A stretch of DNA of 64,000 bases from Streptomyces sp. 1222.5 (lineage in GTDB: Bacteria > Actinomycetota > Actinomycetes > Streptomycetales > Streptomycetaceae). The DNA lies in the NCBI RefSeq assembly GCF_900105245.1, contig NZ_FNSZ01000001.1, positions 6,384,001-6,448,000 of the forward strand. Reading direction: 5' to 3'. A model generated the notes under the pieces. It made no database searches. It worked only from the letters and a program-made list of their open reading frames with translations, and was not told the DNA's origin. Positions 27,614 to 36,055 of the stretch are shown here, in pieces (within the stretch, counting starts at the first letter, position 1; every line of letters starts with the position of its first letter). Position numbers and translations under genes: made by a program.

Positions 27614-27903
27614 GGCGGCTCCTTGGGGTCGGGGGCGGAGTCCGGCTCGGGGTGCCGGAGGCGGGCCGGGCCGAGGCGTCCGCCCGATCTCGGAGTTCGG
27701 CCTTCTGGCCCAGGTGCGGGCGACTTGAGTCAGGGATCGCGGCCGGCAGGCCGAGGCCCTCGCCCGATCATCGGCGGGGCGCACCGTCCCGCGCATCCCT
27801 TTTTCCGGCGGCGGACACGCGGTACCCGCCCGAATCCGCTCGCCCCGCACCCCGCCCACCCCCTACGCTCCCCACCCGCGCACCCCACAGGAGGCCGTCG
27901 AGC

Positions 27904-28671
27904 ATGCCCGCCCTTCCCGACCGAGTCTTCCTCTCCACCACCGCGGACCGTCTGGCCTCGCTGCCGGCCGTGGAGGCCGTGGCCCTCGGCGGTTCCCGTG
28001 CCCAGGGCACCCAGCGGGACGACAGCGACTGGGACCTGGCCGTGTACTACCGCGGCCGTTTCGATCCCGGCGATCTGCGGGCCGTCGGGTGGGAGGGCGA
28101 GGTGTCCGAGGTCGGCGGCTGGGGAGGGGGCGTCTTCAACGGCGGGGCCTGGCTGACCGTCGACGGACGCCGGGTCGACGTTCACTACCGGGACCTGGAC
28201 GTGGTCGAGCACGAACTGGCGGAGGCGGCGGAGGGACGGTTCCGGGTGGAGCCGCTGCTGTTCCACCTCGCCGGGATCCCCACCTACCTGATCGTGGCCG
28301 AACTCGCCGTCAACCACGTCCTCAGGGGGAACCTGCCCCGCCCGGCGGGCTACCCGGACAGGCTGCGCGCCACCGCCGCGGAGCGCTGGGGCGGCACCGC
28401 CCGCGCCACCCTCGCCTACGCCAAGGACAACCACGCTCCCCACGGCCGCCTCACGGAGACCGCGGGAGCCGTCGCCACGGCCGCGGCCCAGGCCGCCCAC
28501 GCCGTACTCGCGGCACGCGGCGAGTGGGTGACCAACGAGAAGAGGCTCCTGGAGCGAGCTGGACTGCGCGCGGTCGACGCGGTGCTGGGCGCGCTGCGGC
28601 CCGCCCCCGGGACGCTCGTCCCCGCCGTCACCGAAGCCGAGGCGATCATCGCCGGGGCGCTGCGGTCATGA
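27904..28671 (+). CDS. Nucleotidyltransferase-domain protein, 255 aa
   Basis: The motif VALGGSRAQGTQRDDSDWDL (about residues 27-46) is the GG(S)x9-DxD signature of the pol-beta nucleotidyltransferase superfamily, with a further acidic residue in RRVDVHYRDLD. The C-terminal helical half (about 150-250) is like that of aminoglycoside adenylyltransferases. The target is not evident; it could be an antibiotic-modifying enzyme or an orphan housekeeping NTase. ATG 27904 follows AGGAGG. The 290 bases upstream, divergent from RidA, contain no recognisable gene. Confidence 0.83.
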   Translation: MPALPDRVFLSTTADRLASLPAVEAVALGGSRAQGTQRDDSDWDLAVYYRGRFDPGDLRAVGWEGEVSEVGGWGGGVFNGGAWLTVDGRRVDVHYRDLDVVEHELAEAAEGRFRVEPLLFHLAGIPTYLIVAELAVNHVLRGNLPRPAGYPDRLRATAAERWGGTARATLAYAKDNHAPHGRLTETAGAVATAAAQAAHAVLAARGEWVTNEKRLLERAGLRAVDAVLGALRPAPGTLVPAVTEAEAIIAGALRS

Positions 28672-28676
28672 CGGCT

Positions 28677-28706
28677 TTGTGTTCATGGAAAAATGGACGG
28701 TACAGC
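28677..28706 (+). promoter_or_regulatory. Candidate promoter for the FUSC exporter gene
   Basis: TTGTGT (28677-28682) and TACAGC (28701-28706) are 18 bases apart within an unusually AT-rich stretch. It gives a leader of about 200 bases that contains the dyad at 28745-28762. Confidence 0.35.
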
Positions 28707-28744
28707 GGAATTGCGTTCATAAAGAAACCGGCCCCTCCGGGCAG

Positions 28745-28762
28745 GTTTCACCTCCCTGAAAC
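28745..28762. promoter_or_regulatory. 6-6-6 dyad upstream of the FUSC gene
   Basis: GTTTCA-CCTCCC-TGAAAC is a perfect inverted repeat. It lies between the nucleotidyltransferase stop and the FUSC start and may be a repressor operator for exporter expression. Confidence 0.4.
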
Positions 28763-28915
28763 GTGATCGTCCCGTTCGCTCGTGGAACGCGCCCTACCGT
28801 GGGGATCACCACGCCCGGCACCAGCGGGTGCCGGCCGCGTGAGAGCCCCTCGTGGGATCCGTCCGGCCACCGTCGTCCGAAGGCCCACCCCTTCCCTCGT
28901 ACGAACAGGAGCCCT

Positions 28916-30964
28916 GTGTCCCGGCCCGCCGCACCCCCATGGCTCGCCCACGCCTTCCGTGCCCAGCGCGGCCCCGTCCCCTGGAGCGCGGTGACCCGTG
29001 GCGCGTTCGCCGTCGGGCCGCTGCTGCTCGCCGGTGTCCTCGGTGGACGGACGTCCGTCGGGGTGCTCGCCGCCGTCGCCGCGATGCTCGCCGGGATCAA
29101 CGACCGTCCCGGCAGCCGCCGCGCCTCCGTCAAGCGCCTCGGGGTGCCCGCCCTGGCCGGAGCCTTCGGGCTGCTCGTGGGCACGTACGCCGGGCAGGGG
29201 ATGACGGCCGTACCGCTGGCCCTGGCGTTCACCGGACTCGGGCTGGTCGCGGGCGGCGTCAGCGCGGTCGGACCCGTGGCCAGCGCCGCGGGCACCCAGC
29301 TCCTCGTCGCCGTCGCCTTCGGCGCCGGGATGCCGGCCGCGGAGAGCGGCTGGCAGCGGGCCCTCGCCTTCCTCGCCGGGGCCGGCTGGCTGATGCTGCT
29401 GCGGCTGGCCCTGCCCTCGCCCGGCTCGCCCTCCGGTGACTTCCGCTTCGACGGGGAGCGGGCGGCGGTAGCCGACGTGTACGACGCGATCGCCGCGCTC
29501 CTCGACGCCGCGGGCGGCCCCCACGCCACCGCCCGGCGGGCCGCGCTCACCGCCGCCCTCGACCACGCGCAGGACGCACTCGACGGACCCCGGCTGCGCC
29601 GGCACGCGAGCTCGGCCGCCGAGCGCCGGCTGCACGCCCAGTACGCGGCGGCGCTGCCCCTCGCCGAGGCCGCGACCGCGCTTTTCTGGGTGGGGGAGCC
29701 GGTCGCGGCCAGGGCGTCCGAAGGGCCCCGGCGGCTCGCCGCCGCCGTCCGCGGCGACACGGCGGCCGGACCGCTGCCCGCTCCCCGCGTCCCCCGTGCC
29801 GGGCTGCACCTGCGGGCCGCGGCCCCCGTCACGCCCGCCCTGCGGGCCCTCGACGACGCCCTGCTGCGTGCGGCCCAGGCCTTCGACCGGGCCGAGGGCG
29901 CCCACCACCGGCTGATCGCCAGGCGTCGGAGCGTCCGCGACGTGGCGCGGGCCGTGTTCGGCGCCGGTGGCCGCGAGTACGGGCTGCGGGTCGCCCTCTG
30001 CTTCGGCGGCAGCGCCGCCATCGCCCAGATGCTGCACCACACCCGCTGGTACGGGCACCACCAGCACTGGTACTGGCTGCCCGTCACCGCCGTCTTCCTC
30101 GTCAAGCCCGATCTCGGACCGCTCGCCTCGCGCGTGCTGTGCCGGGCCGCCGGGACCGTGCTGGGCGCCCTGGTCTTCGCCGGTCTCGCCGCGTTGCTGC
30201 CCCGCCCGGCGGGACTGTTCCTGCTGGTCGCGGTGTGCGGGGCGCTGGTACCGGTCGCCGTCCGGCACTTCGCCGCCCTGACCGCGGTCATCACCGTCCT
30301 GGTGCTCGCTCTCGTCATGGTCGGCGGGGAGCCGCAGGCCTCCGTGAGCCGGATCGGCGAAACGCTCCTGGCCTGTGCGCTCGTGCTGGTCGTCGGACAT
30401 CTGCCGGTGCCGGGCCGGCGCGGCGGCGCGGTCAAGGCCCGCCTCGCCACGGCCGGTACCGCCGCGCACGCCTACCTCGCCCACGTCCTCGGCGACCCCG
30501 GCCACCCCGCCGACGGGGCCGAGCGGAGGACGCCGAGCGGGCCCGCCGACCTGGCCGGGCGATGGTCACAGGAAGAGCCCGCCGGTCGAGCCGCGTGGCC
30601 GGCGAAGGAAGAACCCGCCGGTCGAGCCGCGTGGCCGGCGGGGGACGGGCCCACGGCAGGGGCGCCCGCCGGGTGTGACGACCGCCCGGAGCGGTGGGCG
30701 TTGCGCCGGGAGGCCTACCGCACCCTCGCGGAGGCCCGTACCGCCATCGCGCTCGCCGCCGCCGAACTGCCCGCCCTGGCCCGGCACACCGAGGGGACGG
30801 ACGCCGTCGCGGAGGTGCTGGAACGGCTGGTGGACACGACGACGGCCTGCGCCGTCCACCTCGACGACACCGGCCGCCTCACCCCCCGCCACGTGCGGCA
30901 GCTGCGCGCGGCACTGACCGAGCTGGAACTCCAGGGGATGCGGGCGCCGGCACCCGCCGCCTGA
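28916..30964 (+). CDS. FUSC family (aromatic-acid exporter-like) membrane protein, 682 aa
   Basis: Two blocks of membrane segments frame a soluble helical middle, as in FUSC/AaeB transporters that export aromatic acids or other toxic organics. Block 1 (about residues 25-165) begins FAVGPLLLAGVLGGRTSVGV; block 2 (about 350-490) includes ALCFGGSAAIAQML, YWLPVTAVFLVKPDLG and the motif SRVLCRAAGTVLGALVF. A cytoplasmic C-terminal tail contains a perfect duplication of EEPAGRAAWPA and ends in helices. The start GTG 28916 has AGGAG upstream; the frame is open to 28763 but not coding there. Transported compound unknown. Confidence 0.85.
   Translation: MSRPAAPPWLAHAFRAQRGPVPWSAVTRGAFAVGPLLLAGVLGGRTSVGVLAAVAAMLAGINDRPGSRRASVKRLGVPALAGAFGLLVGTYAGQGMTAVPLALAFTGLGLVAGGVSAVGPVASAAGTQLLVAVAFGAGMPAAESGWQRALAFLAGAGWLMLLRLALPSPGSPSGDFRFDGERAAVADVYDAIAALLDAAGGPHATARRAALTAALDHAQDALDGPRLRRHASSAAERRLHAQYAAALPLAEAATALFWVGEPVAARASEGPRRLAAAVRGDTAAGPLPAPRVPRAGLHLRAAAPVTPALRALDDALLRAAQAFDRAEGAHHRLIARRRSVRDVARAVFGAGGREYGLRVALCFGGSAAIAQMLHHTRWYGHHQHWYWLPVTAVFLVKPDLGPLASRVLCRAAGTVLGALVFAGLAALLPRPAGLFLLVAVCGALVPVAVRHFAALTAVITVLVLALVMVGGEPQASVSRIGETLLACALVLVVGHLPVPGRRGGAVKARLATAGTAAHAYLAHVLGDPGHPADGAERRTPSGPADLAGRWSQEEPAGRAAWPAKEEPAGRAAWPAGDGPTAGAPAGCDDRPERWALRREAYRTLAEARTAIALAAAELPALARHTEGTDAVAEVLERLVDTTTACAVHLDDTGRLTPRHVRQLRAALTELELQGMRAPAPAA
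30572..30640. repeat. 36-bp in-frame tandem duplication in the FUSC gene
   Basis: Two copies, 30572-30604 and 30608-30640, of a 33-base stretch separated by AAG encode EEPAGRAAWPA-K-EEPAGRAAWPA in the C-terminal tail of the FUSC protein. There is one base difference between the copies, suggesting a recent slippage event. Confidence 0.8.
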
Positions 30965-31186
30965 GCCCGGCCGCGCGGCCGTCTCATCGATGTCCCGGTC
31001 GCCGTACGGCAGTTGCAGGAGAGCCGGCTGCCCCGGCCGACCGCAGGCACGTACGACGCGTCCAGGCGTACGGCAGCTGAGCAGGCGGTTTCCCCGAGAC
31101 GGAACTCACCGACGGCGAGCCGTCGCGGCCCGCCGGGAAATCGGCCGAAAAAAATCTCCGCGCGCGGCGATGAGTTTCGTATCCGA

Positions 31187-31210
31187 GGTCGGTCACCACC
31201 GTGACCGACC
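31187..31210. promoter_or_regulatory. 10-bp-arm dyad immediately upstream of the DUF899 gene
   Basis: GGTCGGTCAC (31187-31196) and GTGACCGACC (31201-31210) are perfect complements with a 4-base spacer. The dyad ends just before the ribosome site of the DUF899 gene and is probably a repressor operator. Confidence 0.55.
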
Positions 31211-31227
31211 GTCGGACAGGAGGGCCC

Positions 31228-31872
31228 ATGTCGCTTCCCGAGATCGTCTCGCGTGAGCAATGGCGCGCGGCGCGCGAGGAGTTGCTGCGGAAGGAGGAGG
31301 CGGTCAGGCGGGCCCGCGAGGCCCTCGGCGCCGAGCGGCGACGGCTGCCCATGGTCGAGGTCGACCCCGAGTACGTCTTCGAGGGCGGCGACGGCAAGGC
31401 CACCCTCCTGGACCTCTTCGAAGGCCGCGCACAACTCGTCGTCCACCACTTCATGTTCGCGCCGGAGTGGGCGGAGGGCTGCCCCTGCTGCGCGGCCTTC
31501 CTGGACCAGGTCGGCCACCTCGCGCATCTGCGCGCCAGGAACACCTCGTTCGCGGCCGTTTCCCGTGCCCCGTTCACCCGCATCCTGCCGTTCAAGGCAC
31601 GGATGGGCTGGGCGGTGCCCTGGTACTCCTCCGGTCACGGCGACTTCAACCGCGACTTCGAGGCCACCGTCCCCTCGGGCGGGGACCAGGTCGAACGGCC
31701 GGGCGTCAGCTGCTTCCTGCGCGACCACGACCGGGTCTTCCACACCTACTCGGTGTACGACGACGCACTGGACGGAGTCGGCACCCTCGCCGGCCTGCTC
31801 GACCTGACCGCGCTCGGCCGGAGCCCGGTCGGAAGCGACCCTCTCCGCCTCCACGACGAGTACGAGAACTGA
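31228..31872 (+). CDS. DUF899 family thioredoxin-like protein, 214 aa
   Basis: A predicted thioredoxin-fold protein. The motif WAEGCPCCAAFLDQVGH (about 91-107) replaces the GCPGC of many family members with GCPCC; the following FAAVSRAPFTRILPFKARMGW and the C-terminal SCFLRDHDRVFHTYSVY are typical of DUF899. The role is not established; a redox or peroxide-related function is inferred from the fold. ATG 31228 is preferred over the in-frame GTG 31201, because ACAGGAGG lies six bases upstream of the ATG and the GTG lies inside the dyad. Confidence 0.87.
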   Translation: MSLPEIVSREQWRAAREELLRKEEAVRRAREALGAERRRLPMVEVDPEYVFEGGDGKATLLDLFEGRAQLVVHHFMFAPEWAEGCPCCAAFLDQVGHLAHLRARNTSFAAVSRAPFTRILPFKARMGWAVPWYSSGHGDFNRDFEATVPSGGDQVERPGVSCFLRDHDRVFHTYSVYDDALDGVGTLAGLLDLTALGRSPVGSDPLRLHDEYEN

Positions 31873-32024
31873 CACGGAGGGTCCCGTTCCTGTCACGACG
31901 TGAACGGACTCTCACCGTCCGCGCCCACCAGGTGTAGACAATGTCTCAGTCCCGTCACCGAGCGAGCCGTTTCCCCTCTCCAGGGCGTTAACTCCAACAA
32001 GTACGACGCTTCTGGAGGTGCGAG

Positions 32025-32201
32025 ATGGTGAACGGGCGAACGGTGCTCGAACGCTTTCCCGCCGGTGGTCCGCGGGGATCCTGGCCCGCGGAGGAGTTCG
32101 CGCACGCACGACGTCAGGAAGGCCTGCCCGCCGAGGTCGTGATGGACCTCGCGACGGACACCTTCCTCGTGATCGTGCGCGGGGGCGAAGCCGTCGAGTG
32201 A
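32025..32201 (+). CDS. Small conserved-looking protein, 58 aa
   Basis: ATG 32025 follows TGGAGGTG by four bases, an excellent ribosome site. The product reads MVNGRTVLERFPAGGPRGSW and continues with a charged helix (AEEFAHARRQE) and a C-terminal hydrophobic strand (DTFLVIV). I know no family for it. Third-base GC and the strong ribosome site make it a likely gene although it is very short; the AT-rich stretch before it (31930-32005) would carry its promoter. It is convergent with the ABC exporter gene. Confidence 0.6.
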   Translation: MVNGRTVLERFPAGGPRGSWPAEEFAHARRQEGLPAEVVMDLATDTFLVIVRGGEAVE

Positions 32202-32246
32202 CACCGCCGGCGCCGTCCGCGCGGCGGCCGGTGACGCCGAGCCGGG

Positions 32247-34190
32247 TCAGGCCGGTTTCGGCGCGGGGATCCGCATCGTGAACTGCTCCGCCTGGAGTGC
32301 GTACAGCTCGGCGTAGACGCCGCCGCCGGCCAGCAGTTCCTCCGGGGTGCCGGACTCCACCAGCCGCCCGCCCTCCAGTACGTGCACGAGATCGGCGTGC
32401 CGGACCGAGGCCAGCCGGTGGGTGATCAGCACGACCGTCTGCCCGCTGCCCGCCAGCGCCCGGATCTTCTCGAACACCCCCAGCTCGGCCCGCGCGTCGA
32501 GGGCCGCGGTCGGCTCGTCCACGATCAGGATCCGTCCGCGCCGGTACGCGGCCCGGGCGATGCCGAGGCGCTGCCACTGGCCGCCGGACAGCTCGTGTCC
32601 ACCGCTGAAGACGCGAGCCAGCAGCGTGTCCAGGCCGCGCGGCAGGTCCTCGACGACCTCACCGGCGCCCGCCTCGGCGATCGACGCGGCCAGCCGTTCC
32701 TCGGTCATGGGCACGGAGGAACGGCCGACGGCCACGTTCACCCGGGCGGTGAACGGCCACCTCTTGAAGTCCTGCGCCACCATCGCGACGCGCTCGGCGA
32801 GCAGCCGCCGGTCCGCCCGCGCGGCGTCGACACCGTCCCACAGGATCCGCCCCCGGTCCGGCGTGTACAGGCCCGCGAGCAACTTGACCAGGGTCGTCTT
32901 GCCCGAGCCGTTCTCGCCGACGAGCGCCACGATCCGGCCCAGGGGCAGGGCGAGGGTGACGTCGTCCAGCGCCGGCCGGGCCGCGTCACCCGGATAGCTG
33001 AACGTGACGTTCTCGAACCTGATCTCCTGGGGATCCTCCGGCAGCGCCTCCCCGCCCACCGGGATCGCCCGCTCGGCCGCCTCGACGTACATCCGCTCGA
33101 GATCGCCCACGAACAGGGCCTCCTCGTGCAGCTGGTTGATCTGCAGCACCAGAGTGTCCAGGCTCGCCGCCCCGGTACGGATCGCGAGCACCGCCGTACC
33201 GGCCACGGACAGGGCCATCGCCCCGGACAGCAGCAGGGCGCCCAGCGTGGCGTACGTCGCGAGCGTGGCGAGACCCGTCCAGGCGGCCGCGATCAGACCG
33301 GTCCGGGCGGCCAGCCGGGAGAGCCGGGCCTGCTCCGCCTCCGCGGTCTCCGACATCGCCCGGAAATGCCGCAGCAGGAAGGGCCCCACCCCGTGCACAC
33401 GGATCTCCGGGGCCGCGCCCGGCTCGGTGAGCAGGCTGCTGATCAGCTGACCGGCGCGGGCGTGCTGCACCCAGGTGTGGAACGACTCGTAATGGCGCCG
33501 TGCGTTCGTCAGCGCGCTCCAGGCGCTCGGCAGCGTCATGGTGACCAGCAGCGGCAGCAGCGCCGGATGCAGCACGGTCAGTACGCCCGCCGCCGCGACC
33601 AGCGAGATCATCGCGTTGACGACCTGGGTGCCGTACCCGATCATGCGCCGCGCGGACCGGGCGCCGTACTGTGCCGTGTCCAGCAGCTTGTGGAACGCGT
33701 GGTCCTCGATCGCGGCCAGCTCCACGTTCGCCGCCCGCTCCAGATACAGCTCCGTCGCCACCCGCTCCACTTTGGGCTCCAGCCGCCCGGTGGCGTAGAC
33801 GGAGGCGGCCCGCAGCAGCGCGGCGAGCAGCATCACGAAGGCGACGACGACCAGGGCGGGCGCGGCCGAGTGCAGGCGCCGCGCGATGTCCGGGCCGGTG
33901 AGCAGCTTCCCCAGCGCGCTGTTCACGGCCAGCAGGCTCACCGCCTGCGCGGCGCCCCGGCCCGCCTCCGCGGCCAGCACGATCCAGGAGGCCCGGGGAT
34001 CCGCCTGCCGGGCCAGGCGCAGACTCGACAGCAGCATCCCGGGGAGCCGGGCCACCATCGCGCGGAAGTTCAGCTCGAGAAACGCGTCCGCGTGCTTGTT
34101 CCAGCCCGTGTCGTACCGCAGCGGCCCGCCGAACAGCAGCCGCTCCGACTCCGACACCGCGGACTCGGCCGCCCCCCGTCGCTTCCCCAC
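32247..34190 (-). CDS. ABC transporter with fused membrane and ATPase domains, 647 aa
   Basis: A half-size exporter working as a dimer. The N-terminal part (about 1-330) holds six membrane helices of the ABC type, although with a long cytoplasmic start; the C-terminal ATPase domain has Walker A GENGSGKTTLVKLLAG (about 430), signature HELSGGQWQRLGIARA, Walker B ILIVDEPTAALDARAE and the switch ITHRL. Such exporters carry lipids, peptides or toxins; the divergent membrane domain looks like that of lantibiotic/peptide exporters. The start is GTG 34190, with GGGAGG six bases upstream. No precursor peptide gene is visible next to it except the unrelated-looking 58-residue protein. Confidence 0.88.
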   Translation of the reverse strand: MGKRRGAAESAVSESERLLFGGPLRYDTGWNKHADAFLELNFRAMVARLPGMLLSSLRLARQADPRASWIVLAAEAGRGAAQAVSLLAVNSALGKLLTGPDIARRLHSAAPALVVVAFVMLLAALLRAASVYATGRLEPKVERVATELYLERAANVELAAIEDHAFHKLLDTAQYGARSARRMIGYGTQVVNAMISLVAAAGVLTVLHPALLPLLVTMTLPSAWSALTNARRHYESFHTWVQHARAGQLISSLLTEPGAAPEIRVHGVGPFLLRHFRAMSETAEAEQARLSRLAARTGLIAAAWTGLATLATYATLGALLLSGAMALSVAGTAVLAIRTGAASLDTLVLQINQLHEEALFVGDLERMYVEAAERAIPVGGEALPEDPQEIRFENVTFSYPGDAARPALDDVTLALPLGRIVALVGENGSGKTTLVKLLAGLYTPDRGRILWDGVDAARADRRLLAERVAMVAQDFKRWPFTARVNVAVGRSSVPMTEERLAASIAEAGAGEVVEDLPRGLDTLLARVFSGGHELSGGQWQRLGIARAAYRRGRILIVDEPTAALDARAELGVFEKIRALAGSGQTVVLITHRLASVRHADLVHVLEGGRLVESGTPEELLAGGGVYAELYALQAEQFTMRIPAPKPA

Positions 34191-34370
34191 GTGACCTCCC
34201 GAACCGTCGCGGAACGGCCACTATCGCGGGCGCGCCCGGCACGTCGGCAGGGCGCGAGTGGAAGGAATCGGGGGCGCGGAGGGGGCGCGAAGTGTCCGCG
34301 GGTGTGGCGCGGGGACGGGTTCACTCCGGGCGGCCGGATGCGCTCCATCTGCGACGAACCTGCGCCGCCC

Positions 34371-34826
34371 CTACGCCGACACGGCCCTCGACCAGTCCGG
34401 GGGCGTCCCGGTCGCCCGGCACAGGGCCAGGTACAGCGGGATCGGCGGGGTGTAGGGGACCGTGCCCTCCGGGCGGTGGATGAGCCGGGCGGTGCCGGTG
34501 ATCAGGGCGCCGGGCGCGTACTGGGCGGGGGCGGGCCAGCGCAGGGCGTGGTCGGAGTCCGCCGGCACGATCCACCACCAGTGCGTCCCGTCGGCGTACA
34601 CACAGCCCAACCGCGGCAGCCTGGGGACGACGAGCGGGCCGAGACGGTCGGGCACGGCCACGGCGTCACAGCCGAGCGGAACCGTCATGCCCTCCGGCAT
34701 CGGCAGCCGGCGGGGCGCCTCCGTGGCCGGCCGCCGCCGCTGCAGACGCACCAGGGTGTCCAGACCGATCGGCCCCTCAGGGCCGCTGCCGGCTCCCCGG
34801 CCGAAGCCGTCATCGGCGGCGGTCAC
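34371..34826 (-). CDS. Hypothetical protein linked to the anti-sigma-like ATPase, 151 aa
   Basis: No named family. The middle part is ordered: GCVYADGTHWWWIVPADSDH with three tryptophans in a row, then ALRWPAPAQYAPGALITG and a C-terminal IPLYLALCRATGTPP. The GTG start at 34826 overlaps the stop of the ATPase gene by four bases (GTGA), so the two proteins are made together and probably act together. Genes for small partner proteins of this kind commonly follow ATP-binding proteins in WhiJ-type clusters; that it is a partner is an inference. Confidence 0.72.
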   Translation of the reverse strand: MTAADDGFGRGAGSGPEGPIGLDTLVRLQRRRPATEAPRRLPMPEGMTVPLGCDAVAVPDRLGPLVVPRLPRLGCVYADGTHWWWIVPADSDHALRWPAPAQYAPGALITGTARLIHRPEGTVPYTPPIPLYLALCRATGTPPDWSRAVSA

Positions 34827-35839
34827 GGCCGCTCCCCGGCGCGATGCTGCTCCGGGGCCCGGCGCAGGGGCTGGTCCACCGCGCGGTGCCGGTGCTTCTC
34901 GAACGCCGGATGCGAGGGCTGCTCGACCGTGCGGTACCGGTGCTGATCAGGGCTTTTGTGCCCATGCTGCTCGGGGCTCGCGGTCCTGTACGGCTCAGGG
35001 TTCCCGTGCCGGTGCTGTTCCGGGGTGCCGTTGCCGCCGTGCCCGTGCTGCTGCGGGCCTCCCTGGCTTCCGTGGCCGTACTGCTCCGGGGTCCGGTGCA
35101 GCGGCTGGTCCGCAGCGCGGTGCCGGTGGTGCGCGGGGGTGTGGCGGTGTGCCTCGGCCGGGTCGTCGCCGCCGGAGTCCTCCGGGCGGCCGGGCTTCGG
35201 CCGAGCGCCCCAGCCCAGGTCGTTGGACGGTTCTGCGGTGCCGCGCGATGCGCCCGTGCCAGAGATCGCGTCCGTGCCGTGGACCGGGTCCCTCCCGGAG
35301 GCCGCGTCGATGTCGGTGCCGATGTCGGTGCCGGCGCCGGGCAGCGTGTCCGTCCCGCGGGCCAGCTCCGCCCAGACCAGCAGCCCGGAACCCTGTTCGT
35401 GTGCGCCCCAGGCCCGGCACAGGGCGTCGACGAGAAGCAGTCCCCTCCCGTGCTCCTCGTCAGGGCGCTGCGGGGACGGGTGGGGATCGCCGGGAGCACA
35501 GCCCTCGTCGCCCACGGCTATGCGCACCATGTCGTCGTGGTCGTGCAGCTCGCACACCACATGCGTGCTCGCGGTGTGCACGATCGCGTTGGTGACCAGC
35601 TCGGATATGACCAGAGCCGCGTTGTCGCAGGTGTCCGCGCACACCGACCAGCCGGTCAGCCGGGCGTGCGCGAGCCGTCTCGCCTGAGCGACGGAACCCG
35701 GATGTGCGGCCAGCTCGAAGCGGAACCGGCGCTGGGCAGCACCCCCCGGAGGGGTCGCTCCCGTTGCGTCACCGAGACCGGAACGGTCTGCGGCGGCGGC
35801 GTCTGTTCCTAAGGGCGCGGACGGAATCACGCCTGCCAC
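34823..35839 (-). CDS. Anti-sigma-factor-like ATP-binding protein with long His/Gln tail, 338 aa
   Basis: A HATPase_c domain of the RsbW/SpoIIAB type, found in many Streptomyces regulators. The N-box is ELVTNAIVH (about 80-88), the G1 box VGDEGCAP (109-116) and the G2 box GRGLLLVDAL (131-140). Residues 160-338 form an unusual low-complexity tail of short repeats such as TPEQYGHG, TPEQHRHG, SPEQHGHK and SPDQHRYR. The start GTG 35839 has GGGGAGAT before it; the TTG at 35866 is a less likely alternative. It is divergent from the XRE/DUF397 pair, with the 35871-35891 dyad between. In AbaA/WhiJ-type modules this ATPase partners the regulator; a kinase role is unproven. Confidence 0.85.
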   Translation of the reverse strand: MAGVIPSAPLGTDAAAADRSGLGDATGATPPGGAAQRRFRFELAAHPGSVAQARRLAHARLTGWSVCADTCDNAALVISELVTNAIVHTASTHVVCELHDHDDMVRIAVGDEGCAPGDPHPSPQRPDEEHGRGLLLVDALCRAWGAHEQGSGLLVWAELARGTDTLPGAGTDIGTDIDAASGRDPVHGTDAISGTGASRGTAEPSNDLGWGARPKPGRPEDSGGDDPAEAHRHTPAHHRHRAADQPLHRTPEQYGHGSQGGPQQHGHGGNGTPEQHRHGNPEPYRTASPEQHGHKSPDQHRYRTVEQPSHPAFEKHRHRAVDQPLRRAPEQHRAGERP

Positions 35840-35870
35840 TATCTCCCCGCCATGGACACTTGGCAAGTAT

Positions 35871-35891
35871 CACTCTGAAAATTGCAGAGTG
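35871..35891. promoter_or_regulatory. 7-7-7 dyad between the divergent regulator and ATPase genes
   Basis: CACTCTG-AAAATTG-CAGAGTG is a perfect inverted repeat in an AT-rich window 32 bases from the ATPase start and about 165 bases from the XRE start. It is the obvious candidate binding site for the XRE regulator, which would then control both operons. Confidence 0.6.
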
Positions 35892-36055
35892 CTGTGTGAC
35901 TCGGTCAGACGCCGTGGCACACTGCTCGCAACAGCACGTCGAGCGGCGCCAATTGGAGTCATCGGAGAGCCGACCCGGTCTTCGAAAGAATCTTCGAATG
36001 GCGCCGCAGGGCTGTCGTGGAACTTTCGGTGGAGGCTTTCGGTGGAGGTGGGAGC

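Noticed and set aside
27904..28671. Naming the nucleotidyltransferase as an aminoglycoside resistance gene
   Set aside because: Only the general nucleotidyltransferase motif is visible; the substrate cannot be read from the sequence.
32247..34190. Lantibiotic gene cluster suggested by the ABC exporter
   Set aside because: No modification enzyme or precursor peptide is encoded nearby; the 58-residue protein has no leader/core layout.
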